Positions 33,775-46,010 are shown, numbered from the stretch's first letter. The stretch is 64,000 nt of DNA from Lepturacanthus savala (GCA_030544235.1 CM060484.1:6610031-6674030), one strand, 5' to 3'. Notes: generated by a model not told the origin, from the sequence alone. Translations and numbers: made by a program.

Positions 33775-34057
33775 AGGCAAGCTAATGTCATTAGCTAACT
33801 CCTGCAGCCCTGCTAGCATCAGTTAGCCGCTAACTGCTAAGGACTGAAGCGCTTTGTGTTGAAATGAAAATGTATGGTCACAAAACACAACTCAAAATAA
33901 AATTCCTGTTTCATTTAAATTTAAAATAAAATAAATTAAAGGTTGATTAAATCTTACCTGTGTGGAGAGACACAACAAGACTTGAAGTGAAAAAGAAAGA
34001 AGAGTTAGAAGAACTGTTGTCGCTTGTATTGAACACAACTTAAAGATTTAAGTATTA
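33775..34057 (-). repeat. Interspersed repeat, family B, copy 1, with splice-donor motif
   Basis: Aligns with 41216-41573 in the same orientation. Shared blocks include AAGCTAA, CAGTTAGC(C/T)GCTAA followed by TGCTAAGGACTGAA, CTTACCTGTGTGGA, ACAACAAGACTTGAAGTGAAAAA and CTTGTATTGAAC. On the minus strand both copies carry CAG|GTAAG, here with GTAAG at 33957-33953. This fits a transposon 5' exon and intron start read on the minus strand, which is inference. The family is unnamed. Confidence 0.65.
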
Positions 34058-35030
34058 AAAAGTTGTCTTAAATGCTAACTATTTATATTTTCAAGTTTTA
34101 GCAACATAAATTACTGTTTTAGGCCAAAAAACACAATTTGGCATTTTTTGGCAATGAAATATTAAAAGTACATTTACATAGCATTGTGGTTATCCAAATA
34201 TTTTTTTCTAGGAAACTTGCTGTGCAATCAACAGCCCGCTGTGTAAATTTGAAAAAAAAAAGAAGAAGAAAAAACATTAACTTGGACAAGAACCATATAT
34301 GTACTATAAGATTATGTCCATAACAATTGTCAAAAAAGGAGCACAGCAAAAAGAAACAAGCTACTATCCTGCTGACAGTGGAGGCTGAGGTTCAAACAAC
34401 TCTTTGGATAAATTTGTTGTATTCAACCACTTTTTCTTTTTTTTTTTTGCATTTTGGATCAATCCTGCAACGATTGTGTGGTTTTTGCAACAGCAACAAG
34501 AACAAAAAAAGCATTCTCAATATGCCAAGTTTGCTACCACATCAACATTGCAACAGCCCATGAGACTCATGGATAATTTTTATTATGTCAGAATAAATCC
34601 CTCGCGATACATCATCTTGTTTTCAAGGGCATTTTAGTGCCATTTAATGTACCAAATCAATAGAAAAAAAATCTGATTTCTCAAGTAAAAAAATGATAAA
34701 TGTTGGCTGTAACATAACCGTTGACCCTAGTAACAGAAACAAAGATCGAATATCATGAAAGTAAAGAAGGAGAACACAGAGGAAAGTGTAAAAGGCCTTG
34801 AAATGAAAAGAAAGGACTGTTTTTTATCCAAATGTATTGATTTAGGAAAGCCATGCTGTTTTCAGCCGTGAACTGCTTTATTATTTGACATCATCATGCA
34901 TAACTGCACAACACAGATATAACTTATTAAGCTTCAGACAACTTTTCGGTGCATTATCTTCAAAGTCGAATCACTCTTAACAGATGTGTCTGAAAAAATA
35001 ATCTCAAAAACATCTTGGGTATTATGGGAA
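34058..35030. other. AT-rich spacer, no gene
   Basis: AT-rich with A- and T-runs. Overlapping Lys- or Phe-rich open frames reflect composition. Confidence 0.45.
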
Positions 35031-35059
35031 TACACACACACACACACACACACTCAAAT

Positions 35060-35460
35060 AGGCCCTCCTGACCGCGTATTTACCCGAGCGCAGCCTCTTC
35101 CTTCAACAAGACAAATATTTGGTCCAGAGCGTTTCCTACTCGTGTGTGTGTGTGTGCGCGTCGTGGGGCAGTTTTTCCGGGGGAAGCCAAATGGAGAAGA
35201 GTGATAGGCCGACGTGCGGCGAGGTTCATCAAAGTCACGGCGCGCGACGGCACTCATTTTTCATTGGCTGAGGGGTCCTGGCGCACCTGCAACCTGCAGC
35301 AGCAGCAGCAGCAGCCAGCCCACCTGAGTAAGAGGGAGGGAGGGAGAGGAAGAAAGATGTCGACAGAGAAACAGAGTAAGGAACAAACGTGGGGGGGGGT
35401 GGACGTTGGTCGCCGGGACAGTTTGAACGACAGCGTTCTCCCTTTTACATTTCACACCCG
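35060..35460. promoter_or_regulatory. CpG-island-like patch, possible promoter
   Basis: About 20 CpGs by eye in 240 bases (35075-35315), including CACGGCGCGCGACGG and GGCCGACGTGCGGCGAGG, roughly at or above expectation for its base content. An inverted CCAAT box (CATTGGCTGAG) lies near 35262 and (CAG)n near 35297. A GTAAGA donor-like motif occurs at 35329. There is no convincing coding frame: the 239-codon open frame that spans it crosses a CA array and shows no domain. It may be a promoter of a non-coding RNA or a CpG-rich enhancer. Confidence 0.38.
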
Positions 35461-35478
35461 GACGCTCCTTGCACTGCC

Positions 35479-35519
35479 GGGGGAGGGAGGGGGAGGGGGG
35501 AGGGAGGCAGGGCGGGGGG
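35479..35519. other. Strong G-quadruplex-forming motif
   Basis: Seven runs of three or more G in 41 bases with one- to five-base loops. It lies just downstream of the CpG-rich patch, a common position for G-quadruplexes near promoters. Confidence 0.7.
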
Positions 35520-35669
35520 TGAGTGAGGTTCGGGCTGTTTTTGCTCAAGGGAGAAAGATGGGGAGATACATTCTGAGGATGTTATTATTATACGTTTACC
35601 TTGTTTTTGGCTCAATAAAGAAAGACGCACACAGGGAGACACACACATACATCCAGACATGTCAGCAGA

Positions 35670-35672
<3 letters not shown>

Positions 35673-35710
<38 letters not shown>
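35673..35710. repeat. (AC)n microsatellite
   Basis: About 19 units with the flanking CA-rich stretch 35630-35670. Confidence 0.95.
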
Positions 35711-35713
<3 letters not shown>

Positions 35714-35719
35714 TGCATA

Positions 35720-36175
35720 CAGACATGTATGCATTGGAGTCCACTTTTTCGGAACCAAATCCATGTTTCACACAACAAGAGACATTGCGTACAGTATATT
35801 TCAATATATACTTTATTTTATTTATTTATTTATTTTACAGTCATGGTTGTCTCTGTCTATTAAAGGCCTGTACTGTAAATAAATCTGCATAATTCTATCA
35901 TCTCTGTAATAGATGCAAGTTCTCAGATGCTTAAATCTTTATCTTAAATTACACTTCCTGTTGTCAGCTAAACCTGTCGCTTTTAGAAAGGAAAAGAATG
36001 AAAGATGCAGAAAGAGTAAGAAATTAGTTTAGGATTTTGGATGACACCTACCAGTCAATCATAAAAAAGTGTTCTCTGTACTTCCTGTATGGTACAGTGT
36101 TTTATATAAGGTAGAATTCTTCAAATGCTTTTTTCTACAAGTTTTAAAAAGTACTAAGTGGAATACCAACAGTAA
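35720..36175. other. AT-rich spacer, no feature
   Basis: ATTT repeats near 35813-35836 and unique AT-rich DNA. Confidence 0.45.
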
Positions 36176-36179
36176 TTCA

Positions 36180-36211
<32 letters not shown>

Positions 36212-36217
36212 GTGTGT
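36180..36217. repeat. (TG)n microsatellite
   Basis: TG array with one CG step. Confidence 0.95.
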
Positions 36218-36730
36218 AACCTGAGGTCATCATAACCGTGTGATGTCCATCGCGCCTGTCAACACACGTTTGATTGTACACACACCTCGTCGTTGCCCCC
36301 CGGCCACAGAAACCCAGCGTCTGTCCGCTATACTACACGCTATACTGGACCCATCACTCAGCCACTGTCACACACACACACACACACAAGCAGGTAAAGA
36401 CACATATAAATAGACACGATGTGACAGAAACACATACTCACACAAACATGGTCCAGCAGACACACACGTATCACTTACACACTCCCTCCTGCCGCTTGGG
36501 TTCAAGCATACACACTCTCACTCATTCACAACAGACGACTTACTTTGGAAATGAAGCTAATCCATCACCTGGAACACAAACACACACGTACACACATGGG
36601 CGCGGCGGGCATCGTCACCTTCACAGCTCACCTATTATCATTGTGACATATATGCCTGCTGGACAATGTAGCTGCTGTGATGAATTCATAAATGTGCACA
36701 GACACACACACACACACGTGTGCACACATC
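36218..36730. repeat. CA-rich degenerate tract
   Basis: Repeated short CA runs (36369-36388, 36702-36718 and others) in CA-rich sequence. The 156-codon open frame here is Thr/His-rich and is produced by them. Confidence 0.7.
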
Positions 36731-37780
36731 ATGCATGTATGTGACTTCTTGCATGAGCCACGTGAATGATTCCAAAGAAAGGTAAAATTCCTTTCCTTTT
36801 TGACATGGTATCAACAAGTTTTATATTCTCGGTGAATTATATATCATTCTTTTTCGGATACAACATTTGATTTTGTGTCAAAAAATCTCACAAAATCTTT
36901 ATTTTTGTCAAAAAAAATGAAACAAGTAGACTTCTATCTAACAAGAAACCAACATAAACACTCTGTACATTTTGAGAGACCTGATGAATGCTTCTAAATT
37001 TTTTTTGGACTTTCTCATCTTGCCAAACGTTATTTGCCGCTGACCCATATATATGGATGTATGTGCAGTGTAGAGCAGCGTGTCTTTATCTCATGTCTGT
37101 CATTCAGTAATCCATGCATGCATGCTTTTTTTTTTTTTACAGCAGGCATTAAAACATGCTGATCTAAGAAAAAGGTCACAGCACACAGTGAGGAAATGAG
37201 GAAAAGAGTCTTACATTCAAAACATCAATTCAGAACATGTTAAGAGTTTTGCTTAATTCAATATATACTTTAAGAAATAAGGCACAAAAGGTGAGGGGGA
37301 ATGCGTTGTGGTAACGGTGCGATATTTGGTACCAGGACAAAACGCCAGCACCAAATCAACCTGAGTGCACACCGTCAGGATGAAGATGCCCATTAACTCA
37401 AACTGCTGCAGCCTCAGATTAGCTTTTCACACAACTTCTGAATGCAATTTTTTTCTTTATTTAAACAGTAAGAGGGGATTACTTCACAGCCAGAATCATT
37501 ACAGCCACTTTTTTAATGTACATCCTGTATGGCATGAGAGTATTGTATCCAAACCGGTCTATTAAATAAAAGCATTTAGTAAAATTAACTACATAAATTG
37601 AAAATATTAAGTAGTACTGTAGCGAGCATCCCCTTCTAAATCAATCGATCTGATATGTGTGTTACGTCTAAATCTAAAATAACTAAACGACAACAACCAT
37701 CTGCATTGCACAGAAGTAGAAGTACACAGCAAATAAAAGAAAATCGTTCAGCTACTTAATTACAGCGCTGACTTGCATCA
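36731..37780. other. Unique AT-rich sequence, no gene
   Basis: Includes a CATGCATGCATGC palindrome near 37113 and a T12 run. No exon or repeat is recognised. Confidence 0.4.
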
Positions 37781-38345
37781 CTGAAGCATGGGTGTTATTA
37801 AGAATATTAATAACGGCTGCATTTCATTTTGCTGTTTGACTGCCAGGGCCCCCGTTCGCTCACATGCATGAGTCACTACAACTAGGAACAAGCAACAGAG
37901 CCCTTGTTAATGTTATTAGTTTCACCTGTGCTTCTCCCTCTGTCATAAGTCGAATCATCCTCTGTGGTAAAAAGGATGACGCTTTTTGGGAAGCTACAAA
38001 AGAAGCACTGCATACAGCTTGGGACTGATGCAAAACCTACACACAAAAAAAACTAAAAAAAAAAACAGAAAATTCCTCAGAGAGTCGCTGGTGTGTGCAT
38101 GTTTGACAAATGCTCGCCGGCAGCGCTGTAGTCTCGTCCAGCAGCTCGCTGAAGGCTACAGCGGTGGTTTCATGGCTCTCTTGTTACTGGGCTGTAAATT
38201 CAGCGGATGGCTCCTGTCTCTGCGTATTGATCCGCTCCGTCACCTTGAACCTCGGTATTGACACATGGGGCGACGCTGAGCGGGGAAAAGCGGCAATTTA
38301 CCGACCCTCAATTATGACATTCATAGATGATGTCACAACAGGGGC
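37780..38345. promoter_or_regulatory. Candidate regulatory island
   Basis: Complex sequence in two parts around an A-rich patch (38040-38070). The second part (38090-38340) is CpG-containing (TGCTCGCCGGCAGCGC, GGGGCGACGCTGAGCGGGG). The two overlapping open frames in it (91 and 140 codons) have no domain that I recognise. Confidence 0.3.
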
Positions 38346-38545
38346 ACAGCGTTTTGGGACACACACACACACACGGTTCGTCGAGGGATTGAATCCATTT
38401 GTGAGCATTGTCCACCAGAAGACACACACACCGAGCAAAGGCTATACCCCTAAACAGCACTTAATAGCACCCTGTGAGCTTGTGTGCATATTTCTGTGTG
38501 TGTGTGTGTCTCAAACATCTATGATTGCGTGAGTGTGTGTGTGTC
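38346..38545. repeat. CA and TG short arrays
   Basis: CA runs near 38360-38373 and 38421-38430, TG runs near 38496-38509 and 38532-38544. Confidence 0.8.
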
Positions 38546-39120
38546 ACCTCTGACAGCCTATCCAATGTCTGCTGTCTCCTCGTTCCCCAGACAGATGGTT
38601 CACTGGACCATGTCATTAGCAGAATACAGTCGGCCATTATAAAGTCGTATTCAATACCACATATTAATAGTACAATAGCATGAGGCGAAACATTCCCCGC
38701 TGAAACTTCCAGCTCTGTATCTATCGCCTAGTAAGGCCAGTAAAAACCATGTAATTGCTGTGTGACAGTCAGACGCAAAGTATTTTTTTTTCTTTTAATC
38801 TCCTACTTAATGTTGTTTGCTGCGTACTGGTAGCACAGTACTGCAGCCTGGAGCTCAATCAGTCAAGTTTGTGACAGGGAGCATTTCTTTAGGGAAACCT
38901 GGGAAAGACATTAAAAGGCGTTTTGTCGCCCAGCGGGGTGTGCTGGGCGTCTGTACGTCTTTTTATGCAACATCGGAATAACAATTTGAGAAAGTTTCAA
39001 AGCACACACCAGAGATGCGCCGAATCTTTATGAACCCCGTTACATGGATTCCGTCCAATGCTCAAAATTGGCTGCAGCGTGTGATTGTCATTGACAATGG
39101 CTGTGATCAACTAAAAAGCT
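38546..39120. promoter_or_regulatory. Candidate regulatory island
   Basis: Non-repetitive sequence with ACCATGTAATTGCTGTG, TAAAAGGCGTTTTGTCGCC and GCAGCGTGTGATTGTCATTGACAATGG. The last contains the inverted SOX-type pair ATTGTCATTGACAAT. Regulatory role inferred. Confidence 0.33.
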
Positions 39121-39350
39121 ACTCGTTCTAGTGTTGATTACCTTCAGAAATAGTCATTTCACAAGCAAGATTGGGAATAAATGTTTTTATTGGAGCGACA
39201 TTTCCATTCTGATGTATATGACAATAGGCATGATGGGTGATCAACAAAGAGTAGTCTGTGTTATTTATATATATTTTGTCTACATGAGAGGTGAAATTAT
39301 GATGCAAGTTATTTTTTCCATACATATAATAATATGTAATAATAATAACA

Positions 39351-39820
39351 TACACTCATCTTCAAAACTTTGGGGTCACTTAAAAATTTCCTTACTTTTG
39401 AAAGTAAAGCACTGTTCTTTTTCAATGAAGATAACTTTAAACTAATCAGTAATACACTCTATACATTGCTAATGTGGTAAATGACTATTTTAGCTGCAAA
39501 TGTCTGGTTTTTGGTGCATCAATATCTACATAGATGTATAGAGGCCTATTTCCAGCAACTATCACTCCAGTGTTGTAATGGTACAAAACCCTCGTGCACA
39601 GCTGAAAACGGTTTATCTGGGTAGAGAAGCTAGAAAACAGACATTCTTTTGATGAAAGCAAATCTTAAAGGAAAAAAAATTATTATTTCAAATAGAAATC
39701 ATTATTTCTAACCTGTTTTGACTAGATTTTCTATTCATTTTAGAATTTATAATCATAAACACAAGTGTGACTGCTCATGGAAAACACAAAATTGTCTGGG
39801 TGACCCCAAACTTTTGATAC
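39351..39820 (-). mobile_element. Tc1/mariner-like MITE, full-length copy, inverted
   Basis: Starts TACACTCATCTTCAAAACTTTGGGGTCA and ends GGGTGACCCCAAACTTTTGATA, in the opposite orientation to the 14183 copy. Internal blocks (TAGCTGCAAATGTCTGG, CCAGCAACTATCACTCCAG) match. It abuts a second copy. Confidence 0.75.
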
Positions 39821-39825
39821 CTTTG

Positions 39826-40019
39826 GAAATAGGCCTCTATACAGCTATGTAGATATTGCAAGAAAAAACAGACATTTGCAGCTAGAATGGTCATTTACTA
39901 TATTAGAATGTATAGGGTGTATTTCTGATTAGTTTAAAGTTATCGTCATTGAAAAAAAACATTTTTTTCCCAAAATAAGGAAATTTCAAAGTGACCTCAA
40001 ACCTTTGAACAGTAGTGTA
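39826..40019 (+). mobile_element. Tc1/mariner-like MITE, 5'-truncated copy
   Basis: The right half of the element (GGAAATAGGCCTCTATAC through GTGACCTCAAACCTTTGAAC and AGTAGTGTA), oriented opposite to the copy directly upstream. The pair makes a large inverted arrangement. Confidence 0.7.
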
Positions 40020-40024
40020 TATTT

Positions 40025-41215
40025 ATATATGTTTTTGTTTGTCTTTGTAAAAGCATATCACATTCGAAAGGTGCTTTGTATGTTTTGCATATTCGAAGTT
40101 CAAAAGTATATCCAGCAACCAGAATATCAAAAGGCGAAAATGACTTCCGAGGGCATCGGCTTGCTTTAAAATAATTATGACCATTCAGTGACCCAACTTC
40201 TGGTCATGACCTTCATGTGAAGTTCACTGCTATATTACATTACAAATGGATTTCAAATTGAAGCTGTATCAGATGTCACATATCTGATTCAGTAAGTAGT
40301 GGCCAGGGGCCCGCCCAGCCATCGTTAATACTGTATTCACAATCCATTGATGAGATCATGAAAAACTGTGTGTTTGCCCTCCTAAGACTCATCCCTGCTT
40401 GTACTGACACACACACACACACACACAGAAACAGAGACACTCTCCCGTGGGCCTGAGTGCTCTCAGTGTTGACCGTTGAGGATGTGGGTCAGAATAAGAG
40501 GGCAAAGAGAGAGGGGCTCTTAACGGCCCACACAGATGGGCCATAGTCACACACACTCACACACACAAACACACACTCTGGGAGGTCAGGGTTCACCTGG
40601 AGAAGGTCTGGTCATTGTCCATCCATCAGTTTTATTACTGAGTCATGTCAAAACAGAGAGTGGACCAGACCGAGATGCGAGATACAAACAGATTGTTGAA
40701 TTGGCAAAAAGGTGGAAAAGGAGAGAGGCTTTTAAGACACGTGAGAGTTGTCATCTGTCATTACTATTCTAATATCAAGGAAAGAGATTACTGTAACTGT
40801 ACAGCTTTTAAATCCTGTTTCTTACAGACATAATGCAATTCCCACAGATTTTACATATCTCATTCAATCACATTATCTTTCATTTTTTAAAACAACATCA
40901 CTGACATCAGGTTTTTAACCAATATACGGCCTCTTATGGGATAAATACACACTTGCAGAACTCTCTTCAACAGATATTCTAATTTCAGCAGCAGAAAAGA
41001 GTTTCTTCAGTTGAACTGCTGAAGAGCCATTGCAGCCGGGCTTGTTTGCATCTGTAATCTTAGTAAAAATCATGCTAAATAAAATAATTCTGCACCCTGA
41101 TGGAAAAATCACAACAGGTTTTGTTGATATCCTCCTGAACCAGCTAACTAAGAATACAGTATTTACCTGTACATGATGCAACTGCTAAAACTTCCTCATC
41201 AAAGTCATCACTTGC
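40025..41215. other. Unique sequence, no gene
   Basis: Includes a CA array at 40408-40427, CA-rich patches near 40545-40577 and unique DNA. The minus-strand 88-codon open frame (40915-41181) has no domain that I recognise and lies next to the family B repeat, so it may be transposon-derived. Confidence 0.4.
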
Positions 41216-41573
41216 CCAGACAAGCTAACGTTAGCAGCTAACTGCTGCAGGGCAGCGGGGCTGCAGCAGTTAGCTGCTAAGGACTGAAAAACTTTGGGTT
41301 AAAATGTTGAAAATGTGTAGGTCACTTTATCCATTAGAACACCGATCAAAATGAAATTTCCACATCATTTAACATTTAAATAAATCAAATTAAATGTTGT
41401 TTAAAACTTACCTGTGTGGACTCCAGCTCCTGGCAGCAGCACAGCCACAACAAGACTTGAAGTGAAAAATACCAACTCGGAAAGTTAGCTATACAGCATT
41501 TCACAACAACAAAAAAAAAGAGTTAGTGTTCAAGCCCCTTGTATTGAACCACAACTTATGGATTTAGGTATCA
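41216..41573 (-). repeat. Interspersed repeat, family B, copy 2, with splice-donor motif
   Basis: Longer copy of the 33775-34057 repeat. It retains AGTTAGCTGCTAAGGACTGAA, CTTACCTGTGTGGA and the CACAACAAGACTTGAAGTG block. The minus-strand donor GTAAG is at 41411-41407. It also contains a GCAGCTAACTGCTGCAG and CTGCAGCAGTTAGCTGC inverted pair (41231-41280). The donor is identical in both copies although the flanks have diverged. Confidence 0.65.
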
Positions 41574-41855
41574 ACTCACCATGGTCTTTTCTTTAAACGT
41601 ACTATCAAGCAGTTAAAACTGTGGCAGTGAATCGTGGTATATTTTCTCTAGTTGAGCCTGAGTCACAAGCACAAGTGTGATGTATTGAAAAGTAAGTAAT
41701 AAAGTTTAAGGAAATGGAAATTTAGATGCACTTTTGTATTGATTTTTTTGTCTGTGTATATTTAATGCGTATATTTATGTGCGAGTGAGTCCATGCATCA
41801 CACACTTCATGGAGTGAGAGAGTGAGTTGTCAAATTGTGTGTGTCTGTGTACATA
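41574..41855. other. Unique sequence, no feature
   Basis: AT-rich, with no repeat or gene recognised. Confidence 0.4.
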
Positions 41856-41859
41856 TGTC

Positions 41860-42130
41860 TGTCACACCTGGCGTTATCCGTAGTTGAGTGGAATGTGAGT
41901 GTGTGTGTGCGTGCGCGTAGTGTACGTTCCCCTTATTTCCCAGAGTTTTCCCACGGGGGAAAAGCGGCCATTTTGTCCTGTCACTCCCCTGTGATTTTTT
42001 TCCCTCCTCGCCTGTCCAATAATGACAGTTTAATTTGCCAGCCAATTACACCTGAGCGGTATTTAAATGAGCCAATCAGGACGGCTGACAGGATGACTAG
42101 TCGCTCCAGTTAGCACTCAGACTCAGAGGT
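41860..42130. promoter_or_regulatory. Candidate regulatory island
   Basis: Complex sequence interrupted by a short TG run (41900-41914). It contains GACAGTTTAATTTGCC, AGCCAATTACACCTGAGCGG and ATGAGCCAATCAGGACGG (direct CCAAT). CCAAT at 42070 and ATTTAAATGAG nearby could belong to a weak promoter. Confidence 0.33.
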
Positions 42131-42166
42131 CGATTTACTCCCGGACTCACTTAGTGACACTGTTTG

Positions 42167-42186
42167 TACTGTCTGTCTGTCTGTAG
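42167..42186. repeat. (TGTC)n microsatellite
   Basis: Short tetranucleotide run. Confidence 0.85.
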
Positions 42187-42189
42187 GCC

Positions 42190-43535
<1,346 letters not shown>

Positions 43536-43539
43536 CATC

Positions 43540-43900
43540 TTTTACAGTCTGGCTTTGTCCTGCCGCGCCGCTTTAAGCCCCACACACACACACAATGCAC
43601 GCATGTACTTATAATCACAGTGGCACAAACATACTCAGAAAAATTAAACATGGCAAGAAGGCTTTGCAAATTGCACTTTTAAATATGTGACCTGACCCGC
43701 GAGGCTTTTTGGCACCCTGGAGAAATTACTCTGCTTGATGAGTTTGTAGCGACATCGGATAAAAGTCGTCCGTTTGCAGCCAGAGGAGAGGAACCGCTGA
43801 CCTCGTCCAGAGCCAGGACCCACAGCAAGTTAGGCCATCAGCCGAAGTCGGCCTAAACTAATGATCAAACCGACTGAATCCGTCATAAGCACATAATGTG
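43540..43900. promoter_or_regulatory. Candidate regulatory island
   Basis: Complex, CpG-containing sequence (CCTGCCGCGCCGC, GCGACATCGG, CAAACCGACTGAATCCGTC) with one short CA run (43580-43593). It contains a GGCCATCAGCCGAAGTCGGCC partial palindrome near 43832-43852. Function inferred. Confidence 0.28.
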
Positions 43901-43904
43901 AATT

Positions 43905-44245
43905 AACAAGGCTTTAAAAAAAAAAAGAGGGAGACGAAAAGAAATAAAAGTGAGAAAAACGAATAACGGGAGAAATGAGCAAACGGAAGGAAGCGACAGG
44001 GGAAATCAGATAGCTTATGTTTTATCTGTTTGTTAATTATTTCTCTAGTTAATTTCCTTTTGTATTTAGGTGCTTTGTTAATACTGTTCATCTGAGATTC
44101 AGGCCAATAAAAAAAATGAAATTGAAGGAATGAAGGGAGCGGGAGAGAAGTCCAGAGAAAAAGAGCATCACACTGAGTAAATTATTTGACTTATAAAGTT
44201 GAGGGTTAAAGACTCAACGCCGACTCAGTGCTATAATACAGCCAA
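43905..44245. other. Purine-rich and AT-rich spacer
   Basis: A-run at 43917-43925, AG-rich stretches and unique sequence. No gene. Confidence 0.45.
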
Positions 44246-44248
44246 AGC

Positions 44249-44366
44249 GCACACACACACACACACACACACACAAAACGCTGTTCCTTAATGACATCTG
44301 GACACCTCTGAGTCAGGGGCCGTTGCACATAAAAAAACACACACCCCCACACACACACACACACAC
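44249..44366. repeat. Two (CA)n arrays
   Basis: CA array at 44249-44275 and CA-rich array at 44337-44366 flanking about 60 bases of complex sequence. Confidence 0.9.
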
Positions 44367-44401
44367 CTGGAGCAGAACATGCTGGTCTTTCCCAACTGCG
44401 C

Positions 44402-44536
44402 GTGGAACCCTGCCGTGCGACCGACAGCATCCTTCATTAACTCCATCACACACAAATACACACATATATGCATATGTCTCTCTCGCTTTATGCCGTAAAC
44501 ACACACTCGAGAGGAGGAAAGGAGACAAGAAAAGAC
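44402..44536. repeat. Local direct duplication, copy 1
   Basis: About 135 bases that align with 44917-45048, offset 515 bases. Shared blocks are GACCGACAGCATCC, ATTAACTCCATCACAC, AAATACACACATATATGCA, TATGTCTCTCTC and GAGAGGAGGAAAGG. Identity by eye is high, with a handful of substitutions and small indels. The sequences between the copies do not match. Confidence 0.8.
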
Positions 44537-44539
44537 AAA

Positions 44540-44912
44540 AAAGAAAGCGTCTAAAAGTCCCACAGGAACCATCTGATGTAATTTAACCTGCAGTGAAAGG
44601 CTGAATAAACAGTAATCTGATGGTAGCGGTTCAAATTAACGCTCTGGAAAGATTCATATGAGAGCTGCATGTATCGGTTTGGTGTAAAATAATCCGTTTT
44701 TTGGAAGGTGATTTATTTTGCAAGATGATTGTAGAGTTTTAAAAGTGGTGAAAGCTCTTCTTTTTCCTGATTTTGTGTTTAGAGATTTAGAGAAATTAAA
44801 GTAATCCCTGTTTTGCGGGTCAGCCTGACCCGTGGGTGCTACCTGCTCATCCTTGAAGGTGACCTGACCCCGTCCACGTCCTTAAACCTTTTTTTTCTTT
44901 TCCTTCCTGAGA
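44540..44912. other. Unique sequence between duplicated segments
   Basis: Complex AT-moderate sequence without a recognised repeat. It includes a CAGCCTGACCCGTGGGTGC segment, with CCTGACCC recurring near 44862. Confidence 0.4.
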
Positions 44913-44916
44913 GCGA

Positions 44917-45048
44917 GTAGAGCCCCGCTGTGTGACCGACAGCATCCTCCATTAACTCCATCACACGCAAATACACACATATATGCATATGTCTCTCTCT
45001 TAATGCCGCGGACACACACTTGAGAGGAGGAAAGGGGATGAAAAGAAA
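44917..45048. repeat. Local direct duplication, copy 2
   Basis: Second copy of the 44402-44536 segment. Its purine-rich 3' end runs straight into the long polypurine tract, whereas copy 1 is followed by only about 40 purine-rich bases. The tract may have expanded from this edge. Confidence 0.8.
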
Positions 45049-45756
45049 GGAACGAAAGATAGGGGTGAAGAGAGAGAAAGAGATAAAGGGAAAGAAGAGA
45101 GAGGAAATGACAAGAGCAAGAAGAGGTGAAGGGAAGAAATATAAAATCGGGGATTAGGGAAAATAAAAGGAAAGAGGGAGGTGAGATGAAGGGTGAGAGG
45201 AGGAAGGAAGGAAAGGAGACGTAAGAAGTAAAGGAGAAAAGAAAGGGAAAAGAGTGGAAGTGTTTGAAATGAGAGGAGATGAAAAGAAATGAGGGGAAAA
45301 GATGAGATGAAAAGATCAACGCAATGGTGATGAGATGATATGAAGTGAAATGAAAGGAGGAGATGAGACGATGCTAAGAAGAAAAGAAACGAGTGGCATG
45401 ATGAAGATGAGGGAAGAGAAGAGACAAGACGAAGAGAAAGAGAAAAGAGATGAAAAGATAGAAGATAAAGAAGGAGAAAGGGTACGAAAGGAGAACAAAG
45501 GCAGGATGAGATGAAGCGAGATTGAAGCAAAGGAGGACAGTAGTGATGAAGGGGAGAAAAGAAATAGAAGAAAGTGGGGAAGGAGGGAAATAAGGAGAGG
45601 AGAAGAGCGGGGAAAGAAAACGAGAAGAGAAAGGACAGAGGGTGAGTGGGAAAATTCGGAAAGGAGGAAAATAAAGCAGGGAGAGAAGAGTGGGAATCAA
45701 AAACACTGGGAAAAAAAAGTGAGAAAAGCACAAAGGAGAAGACAAGGGGGAAGCGT
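45021..45756. repeat. ~735-bp polypurine (G/A) tract
   Basis: Nearly all A and G on the plus strand, mainly GGAAAG, GAAAAGA, GAGATGA and GGAGGA units, with only sparse T or C. It produces minus-strand open frames of up to 243 codons made of Ser, Phe, Leu and Pro, which are compositional artefacts. Such tracts can form triplex (H-) DNA. Confidence 0.9.
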
Positions 45757-45759
45757 TTG

Positions 45760-46010
45760 AAGCGTCTCTTCTTTGTTTGTGCTCCATCTGTGTCGGCGTG
45801 ATTGCAAACAAAACGAGCATCGGCGGCTCCGTTAGTTAGTTAGTTAGCAGGGGAATCAGCGAGTACTTAGGCCCCAATTATCCACTAAATCTGCCTCTCT
45901 CTAAATGAGATTATTGCCACACACAAAAGCTGTGGCTCCCATTGGGTTCCATTAACTTTGATTACTCCTCATTATTTACTTACAGCTCCGCCACTGTTAT
46001 TGCTTTCACT
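45760..46010. promoter_or_regulatory. Candidate regulatory island
   Basis: Complex sequence after the purine tract, with GGCGTGATTGCAAAC, AACGAGCATCGGCGG, a (GTTA)4 run at 45831-45848, GCCCCAATTATCC and TAAATGAGATTATTGCC. Regulatory role inferred. Confidence 0.3.

Noticed and set aside
35613..35625. AATAAA-type sequence considered as a polyadenylation site
   Set aside because: AATAAA is common in AT-rich DNA and no transcript is evident.
35144..35863. A 239-codon plus-strand open frame
   Set aside because: It runs through a G4 motif and a CA array (poly-Thr/His) and shows no domain; its length follows from repeats lacking stop codons.
36274..36744. A 156-codon plus-strand open frame
   Set aside because: Thr/His-rich product of CA arrays.
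45000..45731. A 243-codon minus-strand open frame, the longest in the window
   Set aside because: It is the complement of a polypurine tract. The product is almost only Ser, Phe, Leu and Pro, with no domain.
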